Origin: Allomyces arbusculus
Lineage: Eukaryota > Blastocladiomycota > Blastocladiomycetes > Blastocladiales > Blastocladiaceae
Length of the DNA: 64,000 nt
Reading direction: 5' to 3'
NCBI GenBank assembly: GCA_027604705.1
Contig: JADHYV010000002.1
Coordinates: 1-64,000, forward strand
Shown: positions 24,911 through 36,805 of the stretch, in pieces
Layout: every line of letters starts with the position of its first letter
How positions within the stretch are numbered: position 1 is the first letter of the stretch
Notes under the pieces: model-generated
What the model saw: only the letters and a program-made list of their open reading frames with translations
Database searches by the model: none
Told to the model about the DNA's origin: nothing
Translations under genes and position numbers: made by a program

Positions 24911-27312
24911 ATGTCCTTCTACAAGCGCCCGCCGACGATGGCGGGCATCATGCCGCTCTTCAAGTGCCGTGACTGCGGCATGGACGTCGACGACCCGACC
25001 ACGCACGTGTGCCCCGGGCGTACGTTTGCTTCTTGCGTGATCGTGGCCGCACAACGACACTCGACACTGACCATGGCCCTCCAACAATAGCTGGCGCCCG
25101 CGCATCCCCCGCGTCCCCCGCCCCACCGCCCATGCCGGCCGTGCCTGACCGGTACAACGACCGCAGCCCTTACGCCGCTGCCGGCGGTGCCGACCGCAAG
25201 TACTCGGCCGACCGCGGCTATGGCGGGAACGACCGCGGATATGGCAACGACCGCTCATACGGCTCTGGCGACCGCGGATACGGCTCTGGCAGTGGCGCGT
25301 ACGACCGCGGCTACGGCAACGACCGCAAGTACTCGGCCGACCGCGGTTACAATGGCAGCGACCGGTACGCCGCCGCCAACGACCGGTACGCGCCCGACCC
25401 GGCCTACGACAGCGGGTACAACACGCCGAGCGGCGGCGGCAGTTCGCGCCCGGGTTACCCGGCGTCCCCGCCACGTTCGCCCGCGACGGGGCCCGGGTAC
25501 GACAGCGGCCCGCGGTCCTTCAACAATGACTCTGGCCCACGCTCATTTGGCACCGATTCCGGCCGCCGCCCGAGTGACCGTTCCGGCACGTCGACCGACC
25601 CGGCGACCGCGTCCCCACGCCCGCCCGAACCGGCACTCTCGTCGGCGCTGCGGTCCGTGTCCCCGGCGCCACCTGGTCCATCGGCATCGCCCGCGCCGAA
25701 AGGCGGGAAGAAGTACGGCCTGGATTTCTTGTCGACGTCGTACACGAAACTGTTCAAGAGCAACAGCCATAAGTCCCCCGCGGCGAGCCCGAAGCCCGAG
25801 GACGCGATGCGGTCGGCGTCGCCCGCGGTATCTGCGGGTGGGCGGAATGGGTCTGTGGATGATGTGACCGCGCAGATGGACCGCGCGCGGATTGCCGACG
25901 AGAAGCCGCCGATGCCGCCGCGCGACGACGCGGGCACGGAGCCCGACCATCATGACGATCGGTACCCCGACGACGGGCGGTACCATGACGACGCGCGGTA
26001 TAACGATGACCGGCGGTACCATGACGATTCGCGGTACAATGATGATCCGCGGTACCATGACGATCCGCGGTACCACGATGATCTGCGCGGCGGGTACGAC
26101 GCGGATCCGCGCGGGTACAATGACCCGCACGTGCACGATGACGGGTACTACTACGACGACGACCCGGTTTACGCGCCCAACGGTGCCCCGCCCGCCGGTC
26201 CTGGCGGTGCTGCGGCAGCTGCTGCTCCGTTGCCGTCGCCCGGCACCCCTCCCGGCGCTGCTGCTGCGCCCGGCGCTGGCACCGACCCGACAGGTCTCGA
26301 CGGCGGGATCGACATTTCGGAAATCATGCTCTACAAGGATTCCAAGTCGATCCAGTGCACCGGGTGCAAGGGCCTGATTTGGAAAGGCGAGGAGATTGTG
26401 TGCATTGGCGAGGACGTGATGCACGCCATGTGCTGTGTTTGCCAAGAATGCGGGCTCGAGGCCGCCAAGGATCCGTACGGGTCCGACGGGTGGCGGTGCG
26501 AGCGCGGCGGGATTATCATCTGTGCCGACTGTCTCGCGAAAGACGCTGAACTGAACGGCGGCAGTGGCGAGTACGCCGACGCTGCACCTCCCGTCGCGCC
26601 GCCGCACGACGAATATGCGACTGACCGTGGCATGCCCGCGCCCGACGCTGTGGCACCGCGCGACCCTACTCCACCGCCGCCGTCGCCGCCGGAACCGCAG
26701 TGCGGCACGTGCCACCTGCCGTTTGTCGGCAACGAGCCGCGCGCGGAGCACCCGAAACTCGGCCCTTCGCCACACCACCCGCGGTGCCTGACGTGCCAGC
26801 ACTGCCAACGCCCACTGTCGGAGACCTTTTCGGACTCGAACCCAGTGCACGTCAAGCACGGCCGCCCGCTGTGCCACCCGTGCTACCTGCAGACGCTGCC
26901 TCGCTGTGCCGGGTGCAAGAACGTGATTACACGCGACACGCGCGTCGTCGCGGCACTCGGGCGCAAGTACCACCCGCAGTGTTTCGTGTGTGTCCGGTGC
27001 GGGCGCGCGTTCCCGGACAAGTCGTTTTATGTGCTCAACGACGAGCCCTACGATAAGTGGTGCTACCACGAGGCCAACGGGTCGCTGTGCGGTGGGTGCG
27101 GGCAGCCGATTGAGGGGCCCTGCGCGTGCGTCGTCGAGGGCAAGTTCCACCCGGGCTGCTTTGTGTGCGTGACTTGCGGCGTACCACTGTCCGATATCTA
27201 TTACTCGTACAACGGCCAAGCGTATTGCGAGACGCATATCTTGGAGTTGCAGCGCACGACGCGCGGCGGGATGAAGGCCGAGCGCCGGCAGACGTTTTAC
27301 CGGCACGTCTGA
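24911..27312 (+). CDS. Four-LIM-domain protein with Tyr/Asp repeat region
   Basis: Exons 24911-25019 and 25091-27312 (GTACGT donor) give 776 aa. Exon 1 encodes a conserved-looking N terminus with a small zinc site (CRDCGMDVDD ending in HVC). A disordered part follows with repeated RGYG, DRKYSADRGY and NDRYA units, then a run of about ten RYHDD/RYNDD units (25970-26095). The C-terminal 320 residues hold four LIM zinc fingers, beginning CTGCKGLIW, CGTCHLPF, CAGCKNVIT and CGGCGQPIE. LIM domains scaffold actin, septin and polarity complexes; fungal relatives are Pxl1-like paxillins, but no LD motif is evident. The role at cortex or cytoskeleton is inferred from architecture. Confidence 0.85.
25970..26095 (+). 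repeat. Tandem RYHDD-type coding repeat
   Basis: About ten 12-15 bp units encode RYHDD, RYNDD and variants in tandem within the LIM protein. Synonymous differences between units show the array is not a fresh expansion. Confidence 0.8.
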
Positions 27313-28603
27313 AGCGGCAGAGGCAAGATGGATAGAACGAGGAAGATGGAGGAGGACAAGGCGAGCACGATGATCACGACGACCATAAGCGATTCATTTT
27401 TGTTTTCGATTTTGCTTTTTGATTGCGGCTCACGAGCACGCGTTTTTTGGTTGCAGAGTGCCTGGACGGACGCTCGGTCCGTGACCAGCGAACTCCATTT
27501 ATGTGATTCCCGAGCCCGCTCATTTTGTTGTCCTGTTCCACATGCGCAAATGTACAAAGATTTGATACACGGTTCTTTAATCTTTGAGGTGTTGGCTTGA
27601 AAATGTGAAGTGCAATTGATCACCACAAAGTGCACGCATCTCATCCAGTTTTTCTGGCGCCAACCGGCCCGCACTCATCGTATCATTCCCCCTCCCTTCG
27701 GAAAGTTGAAGCAGCAGCCTACCGCGACGTTGTCCACCAGACGAGGAACATAGGCGCGGCCAGGGACACTGAGAACGGTCAGCTGTACGGTGGTGCGATG
27801 ACATGTTTCCAGTCAAGCGACGGGCTGTTAAACTGCCTCCTTTAGTTCACGGTCTTCGGCGCACCCGGCCAGCAGTCCGATATCTGTACAACCAATGCGC
27901 GAATGGATTTGAGGAGTGTTGCGGGATCGTTTGCGCGATGCTGTAGCGCCGGGTTCTTCGCTTTTATGTTGCGCATGTTACTTACTCATTCGCAGTCTCC
28001 ACTGTCCCTCTAGTTTTGCTGGCTTTCATTCAACGTTGTGATTTCATGTTCTTGCCGCAGGGTGTCTGTATCTTGTCTTTTTTCATTCTACGACTTTTGT
28101 CCATGCCTGGATAAACGACAAGCACGAGGTACCGCTTCAACTACCTGATCGCGACGAGAGAAAATGGGCGCGAGCGGAATAGCGCTCTCGCCACTTTAGC
28201 ATCTCGTCCGCAACGGCGACAGCATATCTGATGGATGGTTGGGTTGCTCTGCCATGTTAGGCCACGAATTTTCGCGCAGTCCCCAAGCAACGCTAACGAA
28301 TTACGCACACAACCAATTTCCTTGCCCACTCTACATCAATCGGTGTGAGGCAATTTGGTTGCGTTCCTCTCCTCTTTTCCTCTGTTGTCCGCCTGATGGC
28401 CACGCGATCAACGACGTCAAAGTTCTCATCCATTTCCCGACCCCAAATTACCTATTCAGCCAAGCGTCACGACTGCAGCGGCACTGCCCACCTTGACGCG
28501 GCATAAAAAGACGACGCAAACTATCCAACAAAAGGCGGGTCGGATCGCCTTGCAGACCGTCGCGCGGGTCTGCCAAACGACTATTTACACGTGCCGTGAC
28601 AAT
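27313..28603. other. 1.3 kb gene-poor, lower-GC intergenic stretch
   Basis: This is one of the longest gaps and visibly richer in A/T than the rest, especially 27360-27640 and 27960-28330. It holds the 3' flanks of the LIM gene (plus) and the minus-strand gene ending at 28604. Small open frames (for example minus 27816-27577) have no recognisable domain. I saw no tRNA-like T-loop. Confidence 0.5.
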
Positions 28604-29659
28604 TTACGACGACTTGGGCGGCGCCGCGGCGTCGACCCACCCGCCACCCCACCGGTCAATGTTCACCGTGGGCCCATTGGCGACACGCACCCACTTAAGG
28701 TGCACGCGACCGTTGGTCGTATCGGGCACGTCCGCACCAGCCACCACACTGACCAACGCCCCCGAGGTCGATGCAATCGCGTCGAGCCCAATCTCAAGCG
28801 TCGCCGATGTGGTCGCGACACCGGTCTCCGACGCGGTCGTCGTGATCGCGCGCGAGACGGTCGTCGGGGCCGCAAACCGCACGTCGCTGACCCCCGGCAC
28901 GTTGAGCGCCATCACGACAGCACGCGCGAGTTCTGAGTCACGACGCGTAATTTCCTCGACGACGAGCGAGTGCACGGTCGCGGGCGCATCGAGCAATGCC
29001 GGGTGCGCGGCCGCCATCGTGCGAGCAAAGCGGTCGCCCATCCGCGCCATCCGCCCAAAAAAGGCGGCCGCCATTGGGTCGGCGGCACCGGGCGTCGGCG
29101 TGTGACGCGGAACACCCATATCCTTGAGCCATTGCGCGACCGGGTCGTTCGCGTACGGGTCTGCGTCCTTGTTGCCCGCGCCGCCCGCCGGGTCGGCGTC
29201 GTGCACGGGGCGCTGGTAGTAGTACTGCGAGTACCGCGGCGGGAAACGCAGGTCGAGCCAGGTGCGCGTGATGCGGAACGCGCCGTACCCGAGCCCAGCG
29301 CCGAGGACCGTGAGAATCAAGGGTTTGGCCACGGCAAACGCCAGCACACCGGCCGCGACCGACGCGCCAAACTTGACCGCGGAACGGCCGGGCGAGTCGG
29401 GCACGCGAGGGCCGGCAGCGGTCGCCCACCAGCCTGCACGACCGCCCGGCGGGCACGACTGGTCATCCCGCGAGTAGCGATGGCGGCCATACCGCGATGC
29501 GTGCATGTTGCGACTTTGCACAGTCAGCGCGCCCCGGCGCACGGCGAGCAGAGCGGCCGTGCCCATGGCCGGCGACAGCGTCGTGATGAGAATGGGGCGC
29601 ACGAGAACGGCGGGGCCGAATGCTTGGCGGAGCGCAACGTGGCGCGCAGTTGAGAGCAT
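28604..29659 (-). CDS. Probable mitochondrial membrane protein, unrecognised family
   Basis: One exon of 351 aa from the ATG at 29659. The first 55 residues are rich in Arg, Ala, Thr and Ser with no acidic residue (MLSTARHVALRQAF, RRGALTVQSRN), a strong mitochondrial presequence pattern. A hydrophobic segment follows at about 95-120 (VAAGVLAFAVAKPLILTVLG), then a soluble domain of alternating strands (EITRRDSELARAVV, GVSDVRFAAP, ATLEIGLDAIAS, VHLKWVRVANG). An inner-membrane protein with a C-terminal domain is inferred. I do not recognise the family. The frame is open to 29827, but without a good earlier ATG. Confidence 0.6.
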   Translation of the reverse strand: MLSTARHVALRQAFGPAVLVRPILITTLSPAMGTAALLAVRRGALTVQSRNMHASRYGRHRYSRDDQSCPPGGRAGWWATAAGPRVPDSPGRSAVKFGASVAAGVLAFAVAKPLILTVLGAGLGYGAFRITRTWLDLRFPPRYSQYYYQRPVHDADPAGGAGNKDADPYANDPVAQWLKDMGVPRHTPTPGAADPMAAAFFGRMARMGDRFARTMAAAHPALLDAPATVHSLVVEEITRRDSELARAVVMALNVPGVSDVRFAAPTTVSRAITTTASETGVATTSATLEIGLDAIASTSGALVSVVAGADVPDTTNGRVHLKWVRVANGPTVNIDRWGGGWVDAAAPPKSS

Positions 29660-30479
29660 CTTGGGCCTTGATCGAGTGAAGGATGTGGGGGCAAGATGCG
29701 GCAAGTCAAGTCGAGCTTGAGCAGGTCCCAAGCGTGTTGTGGAGGTGATAAACGTCGAAGGTACGCGAGAGGGACGTTTGAGAGCGTTGGTGATGTTGGG
29801 TGCTGTGCTCTGCTTTTGAAGTGTCACGTCGCGTGTTGTTGATCAATCAAGTTCGAGGGTTGCAGGCAAGCACCACCACCGCCGTCAACATCAACACACA
29901 TTTCTCGCGGATCAACAACGAGGACGGGCCATGTCGGGCGCGCCTCGGGAGCCGCAAACGATTGCGGTTGGTCGCGGCTCGCTGCAGTTGCCCGGCCCTG
30001 TCCGGGATCCTGGTTCGACAGTCTTCTCATATTGTTTGCTCTTGACGTGGCTCTGTTGAACTGGTTTGATGCCAGCTTGCCGCTGCCGTAATCACAACAC
30101 CGTTGCGCCCGACCCTCTCCGGCCTCGCTTGGCGCGGTCAATGCCATCTCTTGTTGATGTAGGGCACAGTCTTATGGTTCGCAAAGTGGACAGCATATAC
30201 GAGCGGCCACTTCCAGGTTGGGAGAGACGCGAACGGTAGAGGTCAATGCGAGCCAGAGCGTCCACATCGCGTCGTTTATCGCGGAAAAAAACAAGGGTTC
30301 GCGCGATTCAATACGAGAACGTGCCAGAGTTCTCCGTACGCGCTGTTCAGGTCGATATCTTGCCTGTGATCTGTGCTGTCCCATGGGAGTGGGGAGGGTA
30401 AGACGTCTGGGAATCTCACCCCAGGAGCTTAGAACCAACCTCATCCAAAAAAAACTGTGGGCGGTGACAGCTGTTATCA
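29660..30479. promoter_or_regulatory. Intergenic region, promoter of the mitochondrial-protein gene
   Basis: About 820 bp between two minus-strand genes. No gene is supported; both strands carry only short frames. Confidence 0.45.
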
Positions 30480-31646
30480 TCAAGAGATGTCAGTGGGCAC
30501 GACCGACGCATCACATTTTTCCGCAAGGTGGATCAGACGCGCGCGGTAGTGCAGCACTGTCTGGTCGTTGCGGTGCTTTGGGTCGGCCACGACGTCGTCC
30601 ATCAATTTGCGCTCCGTGGCAAGAACATGATCGCGGTGTGGACCGTGCACGAGCCAGTGCAGCGCGCGTGCGCGATGGGCCCAGGCAAAGTAGTTGCGCG
30701 GCTTCCGGACCGTCGCGGCAAGAACCACGGCATGCTCGCGGTGCAGCAGCAACTCCAAGTCGGCAAGCGTGGTCGGCGGTGCGAGCACAGAAGAGAGCCA
30801 GTGACGGTGGTACCAGACGGCGCCATTGCTCGGCTCCTTGGTCAGGAGCAGCCGCGTCAGCTCGAGCTCAGCCTGGACGAGGTCGGCGGGAGCCAGCGGT
30901 GCCACAGCACGGAAGAGAAGCTCGAGGAGATGTTTCCTGGCACGATACGAGCAGAATTCAGTGAGGAATGATCGAAATAGCCGAATCAATATGGTCACGC
31001 AAGAGTACCGTAAATTCAGCACCATGGCGTGCGACGGGCAATAGAGCAGCATCATGCGCGTCGAGAACAGCGCGTTTGTTATTTCAGGAGCATCCTGCTG
31101 TAAATCTTGAGTATCGACGCGCCTCTTCTTGAGCCAGTCGCGCACTTGCAAGACCTGCTGCGCAAGGACAGGCACGGCAAAGGCGACTGTCCACAAGGGT
31201 AGCCCCAAATACCATTTCCCGTGCTCGTCGTGCTCCCAGCGATAGGGCCGGTTCGATTTCGATCCGGTTGATGCGTCCGTTGACTGGGCGTCGTGATCAG
31301 GGTGGGCGGTGCGATGCTCGCGATGGCGATGTTGACGAACAATTTTATGAAGCAGGGCCGGCGTGGCCTTGAGCGGCGGGACCAGCGCAACCTCTTGGCT
31401 ATGTAAATGAGACCATCAGGTCAGACGACGCGCGCTGCAGGTGAACGTCGTTCAATCGGGTTGGCTGATAGTTTACAAGGTCAAGCTCTCATCCTCGGCG
31501 TGCAGCAGGACGCGCTCCAACGTGGCCACTAAAGCACGGCCAACAAGTGCAGCGCGCGGTTCGTGGTCGGGTGATGCCGGCGCCGCTGGCAAGGACGGCG
31601 GGCATGCTGTTGCTGCATCTGGGCCAGAGCTGTTGTTCGAGGCCAT
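30480..31646 (-). CDS. PTAR1: Prenyltransferase alpha-subunit repeat protein (PTAR1-like)
   Basis: Exons 31646-31477, 31398-31009 and 30936-30480 give 338 aa. The protein follows PTAR1 from end to end: QEVALVPPLK (EIGLIP in animals), YLGLPLWTVAF, TRMMLLYCPSHAMVLNLRK (LLLLNPDFTTAWNVRK), PSNGAVWYHRHWL, KPRNYFAWAHRARAL and TVLHYRARLI. The repeats carry the family's asparagine or tryptophan plus arginine signature. PTAR1 is the alpha subunit of geranylgeranyltransferase type III with the RabGGTase beta subunit, and completes lipid modification of the SNARE Ykt6. The second intron (72 bp) has no stop in frame, so one long frame runs across it. It is divergent from WDR26/GID7. Confidence 0.85.
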
Positions 31647-32176
31647 GGCGTTGTTGCCGGCTGAAATGAGAAATGAGATGGTGTTCGCGTTGAGTCGGAG
31701 CGAGAGCAGTCGGTGCTGACCCACCGGCTCGGAGCTGCAGCACACTGCAGCAACTGTGCAGCCCTCGTGCAGCTGCCAACCCTGCAGCAGGCGCGCGGCA
31801 GGCGCGCCTCGCACTGCCTCGCTCTCGCGCTTGCTCGTTGACGTTTCGATGTTTGCAGATCGGCACCCAAGGACAGGACATATATTGGTCCAGCATCCCC
31901 AGCAACCGAAATACCTGCACAACCCCTCACCTTCGCGCGCTCCGACTGCCCGCACTCGCCCCGCGCGGCCCGCCCGCTGCCGACACTGCTGGTCGATCGC
32001 CGACCGGCCCAAGCACTGCCACGCTGCCGTTCCGCCGTAAACTGCTCGGGGCCGCGCACTGGCTGCGCTCGCTGCGGTCTCTGCTGCGGCGTATCCTTGC
32101 TCGCGCCCCGCACGGTAACGAGGGATACCCGCCTGCTACACGCCATCTCGCACCCACGACCGACGCGACCATCGAA
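31647..32176. promoter_or_regulatory. Divergent promoter between PTAR1 and GID7
   Basis: 530 bp between two opposite start codons. The GID7 frame stays open upstream to 31838, so its N terminus could be longer. No core promoter motif is clear. Confidence 0.45.
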
Positions 32177-35068
32177 ATGGCCCCTGTTCGCGGCGCGGCA
32201 CGGTCCGCATCCCCCGCGATGAGCGCCTCGCCTCGACGCCGCGGATCTCCTGCAAGAAGAAGTCGGCGCGGCGAGCGATCACCTAGTCCAATGGAGGCGC
32301 TGGTTCTCGAGTCGGTGGTGGTCGGGGACAGTACGCAAACAGCAGTCGTGCCATCGCAACCCCCATTACCTGCTGCTGCTGCATTGGCATTGCCATCGGG
32401 TGCCGTGAGCAGTCCTATCCTGGCTCCTGCTGCCGCCGAGGGCCACCTGGCCCCGGCGCAACCGCTCGAGGCGACCAATACCATGGATACGGCCGCGACA
32501 CTCGTGTCGGTACCCGTTCGATCAGCTGCAGTGGAGCCCGCGGCTGTCCCTGCCACGGAGAGCGCCACCATCACCAACCACGGTTGCGGGAAACTCGATG
32601 CGTTTGTCGAGAATGGCGTCGATCCCGTCGTCGTAACAGCGTTGCCAATCGTCACTGTCATTGCTGACGCGGTCGATCCAAATGGACTCGCGAGCGACGC
32701 GGCGAGCGACCAGGACACGCTCACATCTTCGTCGACCGCGCCACACCGGTCCAAGAGGCGACGCATGGGTACCGTGCCGCTCACGTTTGGGACCGACCGC
32801 GACGACGTTGATCTCATGGACGAGGGTTTTGTGACGCCTGCGCAGTCGTTTCCGCCGAGCCCGTGTGCCGAATCGTTTGCAACGTGCGAGTCGTCGGTTC
32901 CATTGAGCGTTGTTGCTCTGGAAGCCAGTCACGGTCCACCCGTTACGGTCTCGAAATCGCAGCTCGTGCGCGTGCTGATCGAGGAAATCCGGTCTCTCGG
33001 TTTCTCGTGCGTTTGTTTTCCCCACCTCTAACGGACTCCCTGGCGCGGGTAAAATGTGGGGCTGACATGATTTGTTCCTCAAGATCTACCGCCGCCACCC
33101 TCGAGCGCGAGTCGGGCGTGCCACTCGAGCCTGACCACGTCGTGCGGTTCCGTGACGCCATCTTGACTGGGCAATGGGCGACGGCCGTCGGTTTGGTTCC
33201 CGCTGTTGTCACTGACGAAACGTCGAAGCCGTCCCCGCGGCTCGTCAAGCACGCAACGGCACTCATTCGCGAGCAGCAGTACCTCGAGCACCTCGAGCAA
33301 TCTGACGCGACCAGTGCGGTGCTTGTCCTTCAGAGCCATTTGGCCCCGCTCGGCATTGACCCGGAGCAGTTGAGCCAACTCGCTAGGTATTTTCTTATCT
33401 GTGCACCTGTCGACCTTCTCCACCTTGAAGCTCATGCGCACCGCTCTTAGTTACCTCATGTTCTCGCCCGCACAACTGTACACCACGACGGGATGGCCTG
33501 GCGCGTACGGGGGGTCTCGGCACGAGCTTTTCGAGACGCTCCGTGCGACCGTGTTTGCGCCAACGACCACTGTCGCGGACCGCCGGCTCGAGACGCTGCT
33601 CAGGCAGGCCATCGAGCACGAGCAAACCACTTGCGCCGCGCACACGGGCGATCGGTGCCGCGACGATGGCACCGTGCCGCTCCTGCACGACCATGTGTGC
33701 ACGCTGGAAGCGCATGTGCCTGCGGAGCAAGTGCGTGTCTTGCCCGACATGGGAGACGAGGTCTGGCATGTGGCGTTTTCGCATGCGGGCGATCGGCTCG
33801 CGGCGGTCGGGTGCAATGGGGTCGTGGTCGTGTGGGACGCTCAGGTGCACATTTTCTTTGGCTTCACGCTGCAGCGAACGAGTGTGAAAGTAGGAATTGA
33901 TCTGACGTGCAAGCACTCTCATGATGTGTAGGGTACCGACCCACCGGTGCACGTCGTGGCGAGCCACGAGCCGCTCACCTTTATCGCATGGAGCGACGAC
34001 GATCAGTATCTCCTGACGAGCGGGCACGACGAGGTGGTGCGCATGTGGGACTCGCATACTATTGGCATGGCTCCGCCTGTCTTGATGTCGCCCGAGCCCG
34101 CGACGATTGCGATTTGGCTGCCCGGAAACCAAGGGTTTGTGACGGGTGGGGCCGAGCGCGTCGTTAGCATTTGGGTACGTTACTGGTTGTTGAGGAATGG
34201 TTTGTTTGAAGTCTTCGCTCACGCTCACCTGGTTCTCCGTTCTGTAGCGCATGGACGGCTCGCTCGCGCAATACTGGGACGACGTTTCCGCGAGTCATCT
34301 CCAAGTCTGTCGCAACTCGCGGTATCTTGCTGCGGGCTGGGAGGACGAGATCAACGTGTTTGATCTCGAGTCGCTGACCCATATTGGGTACGTGAACCGT
34401 TACAAGTGTTTTCGATTGGAATGCCTGCAGACGACTGATGTCCATGTCCAGCCACATCATCGAGGACGACACGTTCACGTCGCTCGCCTTCTCGTCCGAC
34501 GCGCGGCACCTGCTCGTGAGCCTCGAGTCGCAGGAAATGCATCTGTGGGACCTGTTCGCGCCCCCACCACCACTCTCCTCGTCGTCCTCGTACCAGGCCG
34601 ACACGGCCCCTCCATCTCCCGTCGGCATTTTCCAGGGCGTTGCCATTTCACCGTCTGGGTACGAGGTGAGCGCGGCACTTTCCGATGCGCCACCACCGGC
34701 GGCGTTGTCCCCGGCACTCGTGCGCGTCTACCGCGGCCATCAGCAAGGCGAGTTTGTGATTCGCAGTGCGCTCGGCGGGCCCAACGAGGCCCTCGTCGCG
34801 TCCGGGTCCGAGGACGGGCGAGCGTACGTGTGGGACCGCGCGTCGATGGAGCTCGTATCAGTGCTCGACGCGCACTCGGCGACAGTCAACGCCGTCGCGT
34901 TCAACCCAGTCGTGCGCGATATGCTTGCGACGTGTAGCGACGACGGGACGGTGCGGATGTACGTTGGATTTTGGCATTCGTTCCGGACACTTGATCACGA
35001 CAGAAAGACTGATGCCGCATTTGTTTTTTCCAAACAGATGGCGTCCTCGACCACTCATCGGGACGTAG
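32177..35068 (+). CDS. GID7: WDR26/Gid7-type LisH-CTLH-WD40 subunit of the GID/CTLH ubiquitin ligase
   Basis: Seven exons (32177-33006, 33084-33386, 33451-33844, 33932-34174, 34248-34387, 34431-34958, 35038-35068) give 822 aa. A disordered, Ser/Ala-rich N terminus of about 255 residues precedes LisH (SQLVRVLIEEIRSLGF spliced to STAATLERESG), then CTLH (FRDAILTGQWATAVGLV), then a WD40 propeller (DEVWHVAFSHAGDRLAAVG, FIAWSDDDQYLLTSGHDEVV, NAVAFNPVVRDMLATCSDDG, ending VRIWRP). In yeast Gid7 and animals WDR26 this subunit builds the supramolecular GID/CTLH E3 ring. The last exon encodes only ten residues. The start is uncertain because the frame is open upstream. Confidence 0.88.
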
Positions 35069-35508
35069 TTCACGGTGTATGGGAATCCCTTGCAGGTTGG
35101 ATTGGCCGCCGAAGGGTCGCGCTTTGGGCCGGCGCGCTCTTCGTGCATGTAAATTTTTTCCACCGTAGCCCTGTGTTTTCTTCCACCAGTAATCAATACA
35201 ATACATTTGTGCTCGAGAATACGACACGCTGGCGTTTCGATTAGTGCTCACGACCGTGCCGTCGGGCGTTGCTTGAGGAGTGGTCGCGCGCCGATGGTGG
35301 CCAATGGGCGAGCAAGACGATGCTGGGCTGGCCGATCGAAGAAACGATCACTCTCCCGCGCGGCGCGTGCCTCATCCATTCCTCCTCGACTTCACCAGAT
35401 TTGCTCCCGGACTTGCTGCATCAGCAGTATAAAACAGGGCCCGTTCCCCGCTCCTCCACAAACCAGCATCTGCACGACGCTTTTTTGCGCACGACCAGGA
35501 CCACCGCC
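35069..35508. promoter_or_regulatory. Intergenic region with a TATA box before CAF16
   Basis: It holds the GID7 3' flank and the CAF16 promoter. A TATAAAA lies at 35428-35434, about 75 bp before the CAF16 ATG, a good position for a core promoter. Confidence 0.55.
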
Positions 35509-36753
35509 ATGACAGCAGCCAACGGCACCCCAGCAACTCCCGCTTCAACGGTCGCGCCCGCGGCCGGCTCACCCGACCAACCCGCGATCCACACCGACTC
35601 GCTGTCGTTTTCGTACGGCGGCCCCGCCATCTTGCGCAAGCTGAAGCTGTCGCTGCCCAGGGGTGCACGGTGCCTGCTTGGTGCGTTTGGGACCACGACC
35701 AGCTGCAATCTCTCTTGGACCATGATTGCTGACGTCTTTTTGCGCACACGGAAATTAATGTTCAGCGGGCGCCAACGGTGCGGGCAAGACGAGTCTCCTG
35801 CGCATCCTTGCGGGCAAGCGGCTCGTGCGCGACGAGATCCTGGTCAAAGGCCAGCACGCCTACTTCAACACGCCCGACGGGATCACCTATCTCGGCCCAG
35901 AATGGTACTTCATTCTCAGTTATTTATCGGCCGACCAAGCGGTGCAACTGAGCGTGCTCGCTTGTTTTCTATCGCCGATAGGATTCAGAACCCGGTCACG
36001 CGCCGCGACCTGCCCGTGTCGCAGCTGCTCGAATCTCACAACGCCATTTCGCACCCGGATCGCCTTGCAGCGCTACTGCACTTGCTCGAGATTGACCCGA
36101 CCTGGCGTACGCACGAGATTTCCGACGGGCAGCGGCGACGGGTGCAGATTTTGCTCGGTCTGTTGCAGCCGTTTGACGTGCTACTGCTTGACGAAGTGAC
36201 CGGTACGCTGGCTTGACTGGAGACGAGCAAGACATGGACCGCGAGACCGAGCTGATGGACGGTGGAAACGAATGTAGTCGACCTCGACGTACTTGTGCGC
36301 AAGGATCTGCTCGCGTTCCTAAAGCGCGAGTCGGAGGTGCGCGGGTGCACCGTCGTCTGTACGTTTGCATTCTGACCGTCATCCCTGCCCTTTCCCCATG
36401 TGCAAAAAACTCATTTCGGACTCGTCAACCACCTCGGATCCATAGACTGCACCCACATTTTCGATGGCATGGGTGAGTGGCCGACGCACGTTGCGCACAT
36501 GCGGCACGGCGAGATCCTGCAGTGCACGCCTTTCCAAGAGCTCATCGCGTCGGCGAACCTGCCGCAATCGTACGACTCGCCGTTGCTGCGCATCGTCGAG
36601 GGCTGGCTGCGCGACGACCGCGAGTACCGCGAGTACCACGGGCTCGGCGACGGCGAAAAGAAAGGGCGCACCAAGTGGGACGATTTGAAGGACGATATGA
36701 AGAAAAACGGCGACCGCTACTACAACTATTGGTTGCGTGACGAGCCGTATTGA
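35509..36753 (+). CDS. CAF16: CAF16-type soluble ABC ATPase
   Basis: Five exons (35509-35680, 35766-35904, 35982-36202, 36278-36358, 36446-36753) give 306 aa; yeast Caf16 has 289. The single ATPase domain lacks membrane segments. The Walker A motif is rebuilt over a splice ([14 protein letters not shown]), the signature is [17 protein letters not shown] and Walker B is [15 protein letters not shown], with the family-specific [17 protein letters not shown] and a charged C terminus. Caf16 is a non-membrane ABC protein linked to the CCR4-NOT complex in yeast; its substrate is not known. Donors are GTGCGT, GTACTT, GTACGC and GTACGT. The gene ends 52 bp from the convergent CHORD-like gene. Confidence 0.92.
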
Positions 36754-36805
36754 TCGAGCGTCCAAGGGCAGGTAATATGAATGTGTTGGTTGGGCTTCAG
36801 AGTAT

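Noticed and set aside
25543-27306. 587-codon open frame on the minus strand
   Set aside because: It is a mirror of the LIM gene; high GC at third positions keeps the opposite strand open. Its translation is Arg/Val-rich with no domain.
31838-32176. N-terminal extension of GID7
   Set aside because: The frame is open but disordered, overlaps the divergent promoter and has no conserved content; it remains possible if transcripts start earlier.
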